DNA from: Alphaproteobacteria bacterium
Lineage (GTDB): Bacteria; Pseudomonadota; Gammaproteobacteria; Burkholderiales; Burkholderiaceae_C
Length of the DNA: 64,000 nucleotides
Direction: 5' to 3'
NCBI GenBank assembly: GCA_030054175.1
Contig: JASGCM010000001.1
Coordinates: 186,001-250,000 of the forward strand
The translations under genes and the position numbers were made by a program. Within the stretch, counting starts at the first letter, position 1. Each line of letters starts with the position of its first letter. The notes below the pieces were generated by a model. It saw only the letters and a program-made list of their open reading frames with translations. It was not told where the DNA came from and did not search any database. This document shows, in pieces, positions 1 to 8,051 of the stretch.

Positions 1-176
1 TGGGTATTCTGGATCCGACCAAAGTGACCCGCACGGCGTTGCAAAATGCCGCGTCCGTGGCCAGCCTGATGCTGACCACCGAGTGCATGGTTGCCGAGGC
101 CCCGAAAGACGAAGCCCCGGCCATGCCCGGCGGCGGCGACATGGGCGGCATGGGCGGCATGGGCGGGATGATGTAA
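1..176 (+). CDS. groEL: Chaperonin GroEL, C-terminal end (partial)
   Basis: Only the last 57 codons are present; the frame begins at base 3 and stops with TAA at 174-176. GroEL is the ATP-driven folding chamber of the cytoplasm, working with GroES. The visible part includes the end of the equatorial domain ([19 protein letters not shown] and then TTECMVAE), followed by the Gly-Met tail [17 protein letters not shown] that projects into the cavity. This tail is diagnostic of group I chaperonins. A strong terminator follows at 237-261. groES is expected upstream, outside the window. Confidence 0.97.
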   Translation, partial: GILDPTKVTRTALQNAASVASLMLTTECMVAEAPKDEAPAMPGGGDMGGMGGMGGMM

Positions 177-205
177 TCACCCCCCTTTGCTGATCCACCA
201 ACTTT

Positions 206-228
206 AAATTGGGGTCTGACCCCAATTT
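206..228. repeat. Dispersed palindrome, copy 1
   Basis: A perfect inverted repeat with 11-base arms around a single central T; the core reads ATTGGGGTC-T-GACCCCAAT. The same core recurs at 47156-47176, 47187-47207 and 53705-53725, always between genes. It is followed by TTCTGC, which is also found beside the copies near 47.2 kb. It lies between groEL and the groEL terminator. The form resembles a REP-type element, but no transposase is in the window. Confidence 0.85.
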
Positions 229-236
229 CTGCAAAA

Positions 237-261
237 CCCCGCCAGCGATGGCGGGGTTTTT
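237..261 (+). terminator. Rho-independent terminator of groEL
   Basis: CCCCGCC, a six-base loop AGCGAT, then GGCGGGG followed by five T. The seven-base GC-only stem and T run are a textbook intrinsic terminator 60 bases after the groEL stop codon. The remaining stretch to 486 contains no gene; it becomes very AT-rich after about 400 and carries the promoter described at 428-456. Confidence 0.92.
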
Positions 262-427
262 GTCTTGAAAACCAGTCCACCAAGCACCCAAGCGAGCGAC
301 TGCACGAAAACGTGACCCCTTCCGAAGAAAATACTGAAACGCAGCCGACCTTGCTCAAAACCATGGAGCCATCAGTAGCGGGTTTCGGCTGAGCCCTCAT
401 CCATGGACAATATAAAATTAAACTATT

Positions 428-456
428 TTGTATTTATTTTCAAAAAGTAATAAAAT
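428..456 (+). promoter_or_regulatory. Predicted sigma-70 promoter of the metalloprotease lipoprotein gene
   Basis: TTGTAT at 428-433 and TAAAAT at 451-456 are separated by 17 bases, in an AT-rich stretch that contrasts with the surrounding GC-rich sequence. The start codon follows at 487 with a GGGGG tract about five bases before it as a weak ribosome binding site. Prediction from sequence only. Confidence 0.5.
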
Positions 457-486
457 GTAAATTACTCATATTTATCGGGGGCCAAG

Positions 487-2319
487 ATGAACTTGAAGAC
501 GTTGCGCTTTCTTGTCGCGTCAGGTTTGTTGGCCTTGATCGCGTGCGGAGGAGGGGGCGGGGGCGTAACGATCGGCACTTCGACCGAGGCCAGCGGGTTG
601 GTCATTTCTGAAGTTTCCAGTTGTTATTTCGTCGATTCAGAATGCTGGTTTGAAATTCACAACACCGGGAGACTGCCTGTCGACCTGAGTCAGATGCAAA
701 TCAGGACGCTGGGGGTGGACATCACGACCATCAACAATGTCCCATCGGTTTTTGACACCCGATTCAGCATGCCCGCCGTCACCATCCCCGCCGACGGGTA
801 TGTGATCGTCTCAGCCAATTACGACAACCGACCCCAGGTCGGCACGCAACACATCAAATTGCGCAGCGGGTCGCTGATACCCGTGTGGAAAGAATACGGG
901 TTTTTTGAAATTCTGAAAAACGGGGTCTCGATCGATTTTGTGAAATTCGGCAACCACAGGGTGATACCAACCAACGCCAGCGCATGGACTGGTGCCAGTG
1001 TGGCAGCCCTGCCCTCTGGGCCCAACGAATATGGGCGCTCGATCGTGAGGCCTTATGCCAACGGCACCGTCACCAACACCCACAGTGCCACCGATTGGCT
1101 GCACGTCGATTGGGCGACGCCAGCCGGCAGAAACGATGTCCCGGCCGGAGCGGTCGATGCCGACAACGACGGCATACCTGACTCGGCCGAGGTTTTGGGT
1201 GGCACCTTCGCCGGGCTGGACCTGTATGCCATGGGCGCACGCACCGGCACCCGCAATCTGTTCCTGGAAGTGGACCAGATGAGATCGAGCGATGCAGGGG
1301 TGGTGATCCGAAAAGACGCCTTACAAAAAGTGGTCGACGCCTTTGCGGTCCAGGGTATTGTGGTGGCCTTTGACGCCGGTACCGCCTTCAGCGCCAGTTT
1401 TTCCGTGGCCGATTTCAATCTAGGCCAGGGCACTCACTTGGTGGAGCCTGAACCATGTGTGCACATGGACCAAACCACCTGCAACCAGAACATCAGCCAC
1501 AGGCGCAGCATCTACGACTGGAAAGACGAAAACATGGATTTGCGGCGCCGGGCGGTGTTCCATTACGCCCTGTTTGCGCAATCGCTCAATGCCGATGGGA
1601 GTTGTGGCAGTGGCGGCATTGGGGAGGTGCAAGGCAATGACTTCATCGTCACTCTGGGGGGTTGCAAATTAAAAACGGACACGCTCGCTGGTCGGAATCT
1701 GGCGACCAATGCCCAGGCGGCCACCCTCATGCATGAAATAGGCCACAACCTGGGATTGCGGCATGGCGGATTTGAGGACCAGAACTACAAGCCCAACCAC
1801 TGGAGCGTCATGAACTACCTGTATTCCCTGTATGGGTTGGCCCCCGACGCGCGTTCAGCCCACGCCGCTGACCGCTGGCTCTTGTACCAAAGGGAATTGG
1901 AGAACATCAATACTGGGTCTGATATCGCATTTCTGGCTGGTTCTCCGCTGGGCGACCCAGCGTCTTTCGTCATCGATTATTCCAATGGCAGTAGCGCCGA
2001 TCTGGACGAAACAGCCCTGTCCGAGAGCAACAACATCGGGCGGGGTGCCAATGAAAATGCCTATGCCGACTGGGACCGCAATGGCGCGCTGACGGCCAGT
2101 CCATTGAACAAGGATTTGAACGGTAATACTACCAAAGGAACCCTCAAGGACTACGACGAATGGGCCAATCTTAAGTTGCCCTTTGGCCGCAATGATTTCG
2201 GTAACACCAACCGAACTTGGGGGTCGGTCGTGACGGGCAGCTCGTTCAACCCGATCACCAAGGACAGGCAACCCTATGTGGTGGAGGATCCGCACCATTT
2301 CCGTTTTGAGGTGCGTTGA
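487..2319 (+). CDS. Lipoprotein with lamin-tail-like region and metzincin-type zinc protease site
   Basis: A 610-residue protein that I recognise only by domains. The N-terminus is a lipoprotein signal with lipobox LIAC (Cys20) followed by a run of glycines, so it is probably anchored to a membrane and exposed outside the cytoplasm. Residues about 36-130 (GLVISEVSS, FEIHNTGRLPVDLSQMQI) look like a lamin tail/LTD beta-sandwich, often found in secreted bacterial enzymes. An HEIGHNLGLRH motif at residues 416-426 matches the metzincin consensus HExxHxxGxxH, and SVMNY at 440-444 fits the Met-turn. A DNDGIPD segment (about 224-230) looks like a calcium-binding thrombospondin-3-like loop. It stands alone with its own promoter and converges on the broken MFS gene. 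Likely an exported zinc metalloprotease; substrate unknown. Confidence 0.8.
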   Translation: MNLKTLRFLVASGLLALIACGGGGGGVTIGTSTEASGLVISEVSSCYFVDSECWFEIHNTGRLPVDLSQMQIRTLGVDITTINNVPSVFDTRFSMPAVTIPADGYVIVSANYDNRPQVGTQHIKLRSGSLIPVWKEYGFFEILKNGVSIDFVKFGNHRVIPTNASAWTGASVAALPSGPNEYGRSIVRPYANGTVTNTHSATDWLHVDWATPAGRNDVPAGAVDADNDGIPDSAEVLGGTFAGLDLYAMGARTGTRNLFLEVDQMRSSDAGVVIRKDALQKVVDAFAVQGIVVAFDAGTAFSASFSVADFNLGQGTHLVEPEPCVHMDQTTCNQNISHRRSIYDWKDENMDLRRRAVFHYALFAQSLNADGSCGSGGIGEVQGNDFIVTLGGCKLKTDTLAGRNLATNAQAATLMHEIGHNLGLRHGGFEDQNYKPNHWSVMNYLYSLYGLAPDARSAHAADRWLLYQRELENINTGSDIAFLAGSPLGDPASFVIDYSNGSSADLDETALSESNNIGRGANENAYADWDRNGALTASPLNKDLNGNTTKGTLKDYDEWANLKLPFGRNDFGNTNRTWGSVVTGSSFNPITKDRQPYVVEDPHHFRFEVR

Positions 2320-2329
2320 TCGACCGGCT

Positions 2330-3486
2330 TTATGCGACCCGGTTGCGATACCCCAGCGCCCAGACCGCAGTGAGCGCACCGGCCAGCGCCAAGGTAGGGG
2401 CAATGCCCACCTGTTGCCCCAGAAAGCTAAGAATGGGCACACCGATCACCAAGCCCACCAAGCGCATCACATTGACCAAAGCACCAGCGATGCCGCTTTG
2501 ATCGGGTGGCAACCAACGCATGGTTTATTCGGTGTAGCCCGACTGGAAACACCCCAAACCCACACCGCACAAGCCAAAGGCCAAGGCCAACAAAATCGCG
2601 CTGCCCTGCCCCCCGCCGCCAAGGCCGACACGGCCAAGCCCCCAGCCGCTCCCCACAAACCCAGCCGGACCCAATGCCTCGAGTGTTGGGGGCCAGGTGG
2701 CCAAGGACCACGGGCTGCCGTCAGGCTGGCGGCCAAGGCACCGGCTGGAAACGTGGTCAACAAGAAACCGGCACGCACGCTGTCGATGTCAGGCCAGGAG
2801 TCGAGTAAGAAAGGTCCCCATAACATGATGGTGAAGGTGGTGAAATAAATGACGACTGCGGCCATTTGCAAGCCGACGAAATGGCGTGCCTGAAAGGGCT
2901 GCAGGCTGAACACCACCGCGCCCATGTGCGGGCCATTGCCGTGCTGCCCCCAAGGCGGCAGCCACAGTGGGATGAGTAACAACACCGCCAATGAGACGGC
3001 AACTCGGTACAGGTAGACCCCCTGCCAACCGGCCAGATGCACCAACCAGCCACCCAATAAGGGACCCAGGATCATGCCGCAACTGATGACAGCGGTGTAG
3101 GCGACGATGCTGCGCGCGACCTGCGCCGGCCCCGCAGCGTGGGCCACCAAGGCCGGGGCACAAGACACCGCCATGCCTACCGCTGCGCCTTGTATGGCGC
3201 GCCAAATGACGAATGTGCCGTAGTCGGTGGACAGCGTGATGGCCCAATGGGTGAATACGCAAGCGGTCATACCCCAAGCGAAGACCCAGCGGTGGCCGTG
3301 CAAGTCACCCAGGCGGCCAAACAGCAGCGAAGCCAACGACTGGGCGATGACGTAGGGCAAGATGACCCATATGATGATCCCGGGTTCGATGGCGAACGAG
3401 TCGACGATGTCGACAAAGGCGACATTCACTGACGAATCCAGTGGCGCTAACAGTGCACCCGCGCAGATCAGGGCGATGGACCGCAT
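2330..3486 (-). pseudogene. MFS transporter (DHA2-like), disrupted by a frameshift and a stop codon
   Basis: The first 240 or so codons read cleanly as a drug:proton antiporter-like MFS protein (LDSSVNVAFVDI near the N-terminus, GRLGDLHGHRWVF in the loop after helix 2, RAIQGAAVGM). Near 2695-2725 the homologous reading shifts frame: the sensible continuation (GSAILLALAFGLCGVGLGCFQ) is in another frame than the N-terminal part. That frame then meets TAA at 2525-2527, in the sequence SGYTE-stop-TMRWLPPDQSG, after which MFS-like residues go on to the natural end at 2330. Two lesions make a pseudogene likely; sequencing error could explain the frameshift but less easily both. It converges on the metalloprotease gene with a 10-base gap. 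Confidence 0.8.
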
Positions 3487-3567
3487 CGGAACATTCCACG
3501 GTGATGATCCTGCATATTAACCGGGGTAGATCAAAATCGATGCAATCCAGCGGACTGCCGACCACGC

Positions 3568-4515
3568 TCAAGCCTTCAAAATTAAAGCCTCTAGTTTCAC
3601 CGCATCTGCAGCAAAAGCGCGGATGCCTTCGGCCAGTTTCTCGGTGGCCATGGCGTCTTCATTCAGGGCGTAGCGGAACGAGGCCTGGTCATACGAAATC
3701 GCTGGGCTGGTCGCCTGACGGGCCATCTCAGTGCTGAGTTGACGCGGCACGGGGGAGTCGGTTTGGCTCAGTTGGGCCAGCAACTCGGGGCTGATGGTGA
3801 GCAAGTCACATCCGGCCAGAGCGATGACTTGGCCGATGTTGCGGAAGCTCGCGCCCATGACTTCGGTGCGTATGCCGTGGTTTTTGAAGTGGTTGTAAAT
3901 GGCGCGCACTGAACGAACGCCGGGGTCATTGACACCGCTGCTGGCCGACTCATCCCATTGGGCTCCGGCTGACTTTTTGTACCAGTCGTAAATGCGCCCG
4001 ACAAAGGGGGATATCAGTTGGACACCCGCCTGCCCACAAGCCACCGCCTGACAAAAGGAGAACAGCAGGGTCAGGTTGGTATGGATGCCTTCGGCCTCGA
4101 GCTTGCGTGCGGCTTCGATGCCTTCATAGGTGGCGGCGATTTTGATCAACACGCGCGAGGTATCGACCCCTTCGGCGCGGTACAGGGCAATCAGACGACG
4201 GGCGCGCGCGACGGTGGCAGCGCTGTCGAAACTGAGACGGGCGTCGACTTCGGTGGAGACGCGACCCGGGATGATATCCAAGATGCCCGTGCCGAAGCGC
4301 ACCAGCAAGCGGTCGATGACTTCGTCCATGGCTCGGCCCCGGTGCGCGGCCACCACTTGCGCCAGCAGCGGTTGGTATTCGGGCTTTTGCACCGCCTTGA
4401 GGATGAGGGACGGATTGGTGGTGGCGTCTTGCAGCTGGAACTGCGCCAGTTGCGAGAACTCGCCAGTGTCGGCGACGACGGATGTGTATTGTTTCAGGGC
4501 ATCAAGGGCGTTCAT
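3568..4515 (-). CDS. tal: Transaldolase
   Basis: A 315-residue cytoplasmic enzyme of the non-oxidative pentose phosphate pathway, moving a dihydroxyacetone unit between sedoheptulose 7-phosphate and glyceraldehyde 3-phosphate. [10 protein letters not shown] near the N-terminus is the family signature, and the Schiff-base lysine lies in [12 protein letters not shown]. Length matches the TalB-type subfamily (about 317). I chose the ATG at 4515 ([14 protein letters not shown]), because the open frame upstream of it shows no family similarity. It diverges from the epimerase-like gene at 4591. Confidence 0.96.
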   Translation of the reverse strand: MNALDALKQYTSVVADTGEFSQLAQFQLQDATTNPSLILKAVQKPEYQPLLAQVVAAHRGRAMDEVIDRLLVRFGTGILDIIPGRVSTEVDARLSFDSAATVARARRLIALYRAEGVDTSRVLIKIAATYEGIEAARKLEAEGIHTNLTLLFSFCQAVACGQAGVQLISPFVGRIYDWYKKSAGAQWDESASSGVNDPGVRSVRAIYNHFKNHGIRTEVMGASFRNIGQVIALAGCDLLTISPELLAQLSQTDSPVPRQLSTEMARQATSPAISYDQASFRYALNEDAMATEKLAEGIRAFAADAVKLEALILKA

Positions 4516-4590
4516 GCGCTCTATTATGCAAAACCCCGCAGGGCACACAACTAAACCCCAAGCCCGACAATGGGCTTGAAGGATACGTTC

Positions 4591-5487
4591 ATGAAAAATA
4601 TCTTGTTGCTAGGTGGCAGTGGGTTCATCGGCCGCCATGTTTGCGCCGCATTGGTGCGAGCCGGTCACGAGGTCACGGTGGCCACGCGGCGCTCAGCCCA
4701 TGCCCGCCATTTGCAGACTTGGCCTCGCTTGACGGTGCAACAAGCCGATGTATTTGACCCGGCGCAACTGCAAAGCCTGATGCATGGTCATGATGTGGTG
4801 ATCCAGCTGATCGCCGTGCTGCACGGGAATGATGCGCGCTTTGAACAGATGCACGTGGCCTTGCCGCAGCTGGTGGCGCAATCGTGCGTAGCGGCGGGCG
4901 TGCCCGAGCTGATCCACGTCAGCGCCCTGGGTGCCGACCCCCAAGGTCCATCGAGGTACCAGCGCAGCAAAGGCCGCGGCGAAGCGGCGCTGCATGCCGT
5001 GGCCCAAAGCAGCGGGTTGCGACTGACGCTGGTGCGCCCCAGCGTGGTGTTTGGCACCGACGACCGATTCATCAACCTGTTTGCTCGCATGCAAAAAGTG
5101 CTGCCCGTGGTTCCTTTGGCCGGCGCCTCGGCCCGGTTTCAGCCAGTCTGGGTGCAAGACGTTTCGCTGGCCCTGGCTCACTTGGTGCGGCACGACAGCT
5201 GGCAGGGCCGCACCTACGAGCTGGGCGGACCCGAGGTATTGACCCTGGCCGATCTGGTCCGCCACGCCGGCCACTTTGCAGGCTGTCCGCGCCCGATCAT
5301 CCCGCTGCCGCATGCGATGGCATGGCTACAAACGACGCTGATGGAGTTGGCGCCCGGCGAACCGCTGATGAGCCGCGATAACCTGGCCTCGATGCAGCGC
5401 GATAACGTGCTGAGCGGCCAGTGCCCCGGTCTGCGAGAACTGGGGCTGGCCCCCGGCCACTCGCTGGCCAGCGTGTTCCCCATCTGA
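4591..5487 (+). CDS. NAD(P)-binding epimerase-like protein (complex I NDUFA9-like family)
   Basis: A 298-residue Rossmann-fold protein of the atypical/extended SDR group. The nucleotide-binding loop [10 protein letters not shown] is at residues 7-16, and [10 protein letters not shown] stands where the catalytic YxxxK lies in classical SDRs; the tyrosine and lysine of RYQRSK keep that spacing. [15 protein letters not shown] is typical of the NDUFA9-like group, which usually binds NADPH and often has no known reaction. The start at 4591 has AAGGAT eight bases upstream and gives [14 protein letters not shown]. It is followed 44 bases later by cca. Exact function unknown. Confidence 0.85.
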   Translation: MKNILLLGGSGFIGRHVCAALVRAGHEVTVATRRSAHARHLQTWPRLTVQQADVFDPAQLQSLMHGHDVVIQLIAVLHGNDARFEQMHVALPQLVAQSCVAAGVPELIHVSALGADPQGPSRYQRSKGRGEAALHAVAQSSGLRLTLVRPSVVFGTDDRFINLFARMQKVLPVVPLAGASARFQPVWVQDVSLALAHLVRHDSWQGRTYELGGPEVLTLADLVRHAGHFAGCPRPIIPLPHAMAWLQTTLMELAPGEPLMSRDNLASMQRDNVLSGQCPGLRELGLAPGHSLASVFPI

Positions 5488-5531
5488 TTTCCGCTCTATT
5501 GCGGTAGGATGCCTGCCCGAAGGGGCGTGAT

Positions 5532-6641
5532 GTGAAAACCTATTTGGTCGGCGGGGCGGTGCGCGACGGGCTTTTGGGTCTGTCGGGGTCAGACCGCGAC
5601 TGGGTGGTGGTGGGCGCCACGCCCGAACAAATGCTGACGCAGGGATTCGCTCCCGTGGGTCGCGATTTCCCCGTGTTTTTACACCCCGAGACCCACGAAG
5701 AATTCGCTTTGGCGCGCACCGAGCGCAAAACCGCTCCAGGCTACAAGGGCTTTGTGGTGCACGCCTCGCCCGATGTGACGCTGGAACAAGATCTGGCGCG
5801 ACGTGATCTGACCATCAATGCCATGGCCCGCGACGAGCAAGGTCAACTGATCGACCCCTATGGCGGGCAAGCCGATTTGCAAGCGCGGGTGTTGCGTCAT
5901 GTGACCGAGGCGTTTCGCGAAGACCCGGTGCGAATTTTGCGGCTGGCCCGCTTTGCCGCACGCTTTCCCGATTTTGAAGTCGCTCCCGACACCCTGGCCC
6001 TGGCGCAAGAGATGGTGCGCGCTGGTGAGGTCGATGCATTGGTACCCGAACGGGTCTGGCAAGAATTGGAGCGTGGACTGATGGCACGCCAACCCTCTCG
6101 CATGGCCCGGGTGTTGGTGGCTTGTGGCGCTTGGCTGCGTTTGTGGCCCGAGTTGGCGGCGCAGACCATCGATCATTTGCATGCACTGGTCTTGCTGGAT
6201 CGTTGGCAACAGGCGAATTTGGCACAGCGCTGGACCTTGTGGTGCCATGGGGCCACGCCGCAGGCGGTCGGCGCCTTGGGGCAGCGCTATCGGGTGCCCA
6301 CAGAAGTGACTGATCTGGCTGGTTTATGGTCCATGCACCGCAGCGTCTTGCATTCGACACCAGCCAGTGCTGGAGTTGCCTGCGAATTCCTGCACCGCAT
6401 CGACGCCATGCGCCGGCCAGAGCGAGCACAACAATTGCTGGAAGTGGCTTTTTTTCTGGGCATGGATGCGGCCACGGGGCGTCACGCCCAATGGTGGCAA
6501 CAGGCCTTAAAAGCCATGCTCGAAGTCGATGCCAAAGCCGTCAATCAAGCGGCCTTGGCACAGGGCCTGCGTGGTCCAGTAATTGGCATGTCATTGGCGA
6601 TGGAGCAAATCCGTGCCATCGCCGCTCGATGCCCACTTTAG
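5532..6641 (+). CDS. cca: CCA tRNA nucleotidyltransferase
   Basis: A 369-residue enzyme that adds or repairs the 3'-terminal CCA of tRNAs from CTP and ATP without a template. Visible motifs are GGAVRD (residues 7-12), the catalytic DRDW at about 21-24, RRDLTINAM, and EDPVRILRLARFAARF, all of the class II polymerase beta family. The length is that of short betaproteobacterial forms without the C-terminal HD phosphohydrolase domain seen in E. coli Cca (about 412). The start is GTG at 5532, preceded by AAGGGG. The 3' end overlaps the end of the convergent outer membrane lipoprotein gene by four bases. Confidence 0.96.
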   Translation: MKTYLVGGAVRDGLLGLSGSDRDWVVVGATPEQMLTQGFAPVGRDFPVFLHPETHEEFALARTERKTAPGYKGFVVHASPDVTLEQDLARRDLTINAMARDEQGQLIDPYGGQADLQARVLRHVTEAFREDPVRILRLARFAARFPDFEVAPDTLALAQEMVRAGEVDALVPERVWQELERGLMARQPSRMARVLVACGAWLRLWPELAAQTIDHLHALVLLDRWQQANLAQRWTLWCHGATPQAVGALGQRYRVPTEVTDLAGLWSMHRSVLHSTPASAGVACEFLHRIDAMRRPERAQQLLEVAFFLGMDAATGRHAQWWQQALKAMLEVDAKAVNQAALAQGLRGPVIGMSLAMEQIRAIAARCPL

Positions 6642-8050
6642 AAGCGCAAGCCGGCGGCCATCAATTTGTTCAGCGCAACCCAACGGCGTGACTGCACGTC
6701 CAGCCAGGCGCTTTCGGCATTCAGCGCCGAAGTTTGCGCCACCACCACATTCAGGTAGCTGACGGTACCGGCAAGGTACTGGGCCTGGGTCAATTCCAGA
6801 TTGCGTCGCGCAGCCTGCCAAGCCTGATTTTGCGCGGCCTCCTGTTGCTGCAGTTGAACGGTGGCGACCAGGTTGTCTTCCACCTCTTGATACGCAGTCA
6901 ACACCGCGAGCCGGTAATTGGCCAAAGCCACATCCCGAGCAGCGAAGGCTTGGGCACGAACGGCGTGCCGCTGGCCAAAGTCAAGCAGGTTGAATGCCAT
7001 ATTGGGCCCGACCGACCAGAATTGGTTGCCAGCCGAGAGCCAGTTGCCCAACTCGCGCGCGCGATAGCCGGCGGCGACGGAGAAGTTGACGGTGGGGAAA
7101 AACGCTGCCTCGCTCACGCCGATCTGGGCGTTGGCGGCTTCGAAGCGCTTTTTGCTGGCTTGCAAGTCGGGGCGTTGATCGAGCAAATTGGCAGGGATCT
7201 GAGCCGGCAACTCGAGCGGCGTCAGCGGCCAACGTGCCAAGGCCGCAGCGTCCAGAGCGGACACATACAAGCGGGCTGGCGGCTGACCGATCAAGGTGGC
7301 GATGGCATGCTCGAGTTGAGCGCGCTGGGTCGCGACCTCAATGCGCTGGGCCCGGGTGCCTTGCCACTGGGCTTCGACCTGCGCCACATCGGTGGCGGCA
7401 GCAACACCCGCCTGTTGGCGCGCTTGGGTCAGCTCGTGCGATCGCCGATAGGCTTGTTCGGCGCGGCTCAGGGCATCGATTTGGCGCTCGGCGGTGCGCA
7501 AGGCCAAATAGGTTTGCACCAGGGTCGATTGGGCCGCTCGACGGCCCGCCGCCCAATCGTCACGCATGGCTTCGAGGTTGGCCAAGGCGGTTTGGGCCTG
7601 CGCATCCATGCGGCCCCATACATCGATCTCCCAGGTCAGGGGAGCGGAGACGCTGTAACTGGTGCCCTGCACCGCCGCCAACTGATTGGCGCTGCGGGTG
7701 ACGCCGGCGTTCAAGTTCAGGCTGGGCCACAGGCTGGCCTGGGCGGCGGCCAAGGCGGCCTGGGCCTGCCGGGTTTGCGCCGCCAACACTTGCAACGACG
7801 GGCTGCTTTGCAACAGCTGGTTTTGCAAGTCGTTCAGCACCGGGTCGCCCAAAAGGGTCCACCAGGGCCAAGTGGCACGGGCTTGCTGCACAGCTTCAGC
7901 CATGGCTTGAGCGCCCCGGTCGCTGGGCGCTTGACGAAAGCGCTCGATGCCCTCGATGCGGAGGTCGGGCAAAGGCGGCACCTGGCTGCAGGCCGACAAG
8001 GCCGCCAGCGCGATCAGGGCTACGCCACGAAAACACATGCGTGAAATCAT
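6638..8050 (-). CDS. RND efflux outer membrane lipoprotein (NodT/OprM family)
   Basis: A 470-residue TolC-like channel that would connect the RND pump to the outside. The signal peptide ends in a lipobox LSAC (Cys21), so it is lipidated. Two outer membrane efflux repeats follow, with family features such as PLTWEIDVWGRMDA, RPDLQASKKRFEAANAQIGVSEAAFFPTVN and AGTVSYLNVVVAQT. The ATG at 8050 lies one base after the stop of the upstream permease and has GAGG before it, which decides the start over longer readings. Last gene of a seven-gene run. Confidence 0.95.
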   Translation of the reverse strand: MISRMCFRGVALIALAALSACSQVPPLPDLRIEGIERFRQAPSDRGAQAMAEAVQQARATWPWWTLLGDPVLNDLQNQLLQSSPSLQVLAAQTRQAQAALAAAQASLWPSLNLNAGVTRSANQLAAVQGTSYSVSAPLTWEIDVWGRMDAQAQTALANLEAMRDDWAAGRRAAQSTLVQTYLALRTAERQIDALSRAEQAYRRSHELTQARQQAGVAAATDVAQVEAQWQGTRAQRIEVATQRAQLEHAIATLIGQPPARLYVSALDAAALARWPLTPLELPAQIPANLLDQRPDLQASKKRFEAANAQIGVSEAAFFPTVNFSVAAGYRARELGNWLSAGNQFWSVGPNMAFNLLDFGQRHAVRAQAFAARDVALANYRLAVLTAYQEVEDNLVATVQLQQQEAAQNQAWQAARRNLELTQAQYLAGTVSYLNVVVAQTSALNAESAWLDVQSRRWVALNKLMAAGLRF

Positions 8051-8051
8051 C

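Noticed and set aside
5585-5597. GGGGTCAGACCG in cca, resembling the dispersed palindrome
   Set aside because: It lacks the outer arms and codes for the catalytic SDRDW segment, so the match is by chance.
6734-8044. A 436-codon open frame on the plus strand opposite the outer membrane lipoprotein gene
   Set aside because: It is the mirror of a GC-rich gene with clear homology on the other strand; the translated product has no domain features and is rich in Gly, Arg and Gln as such shadows are.
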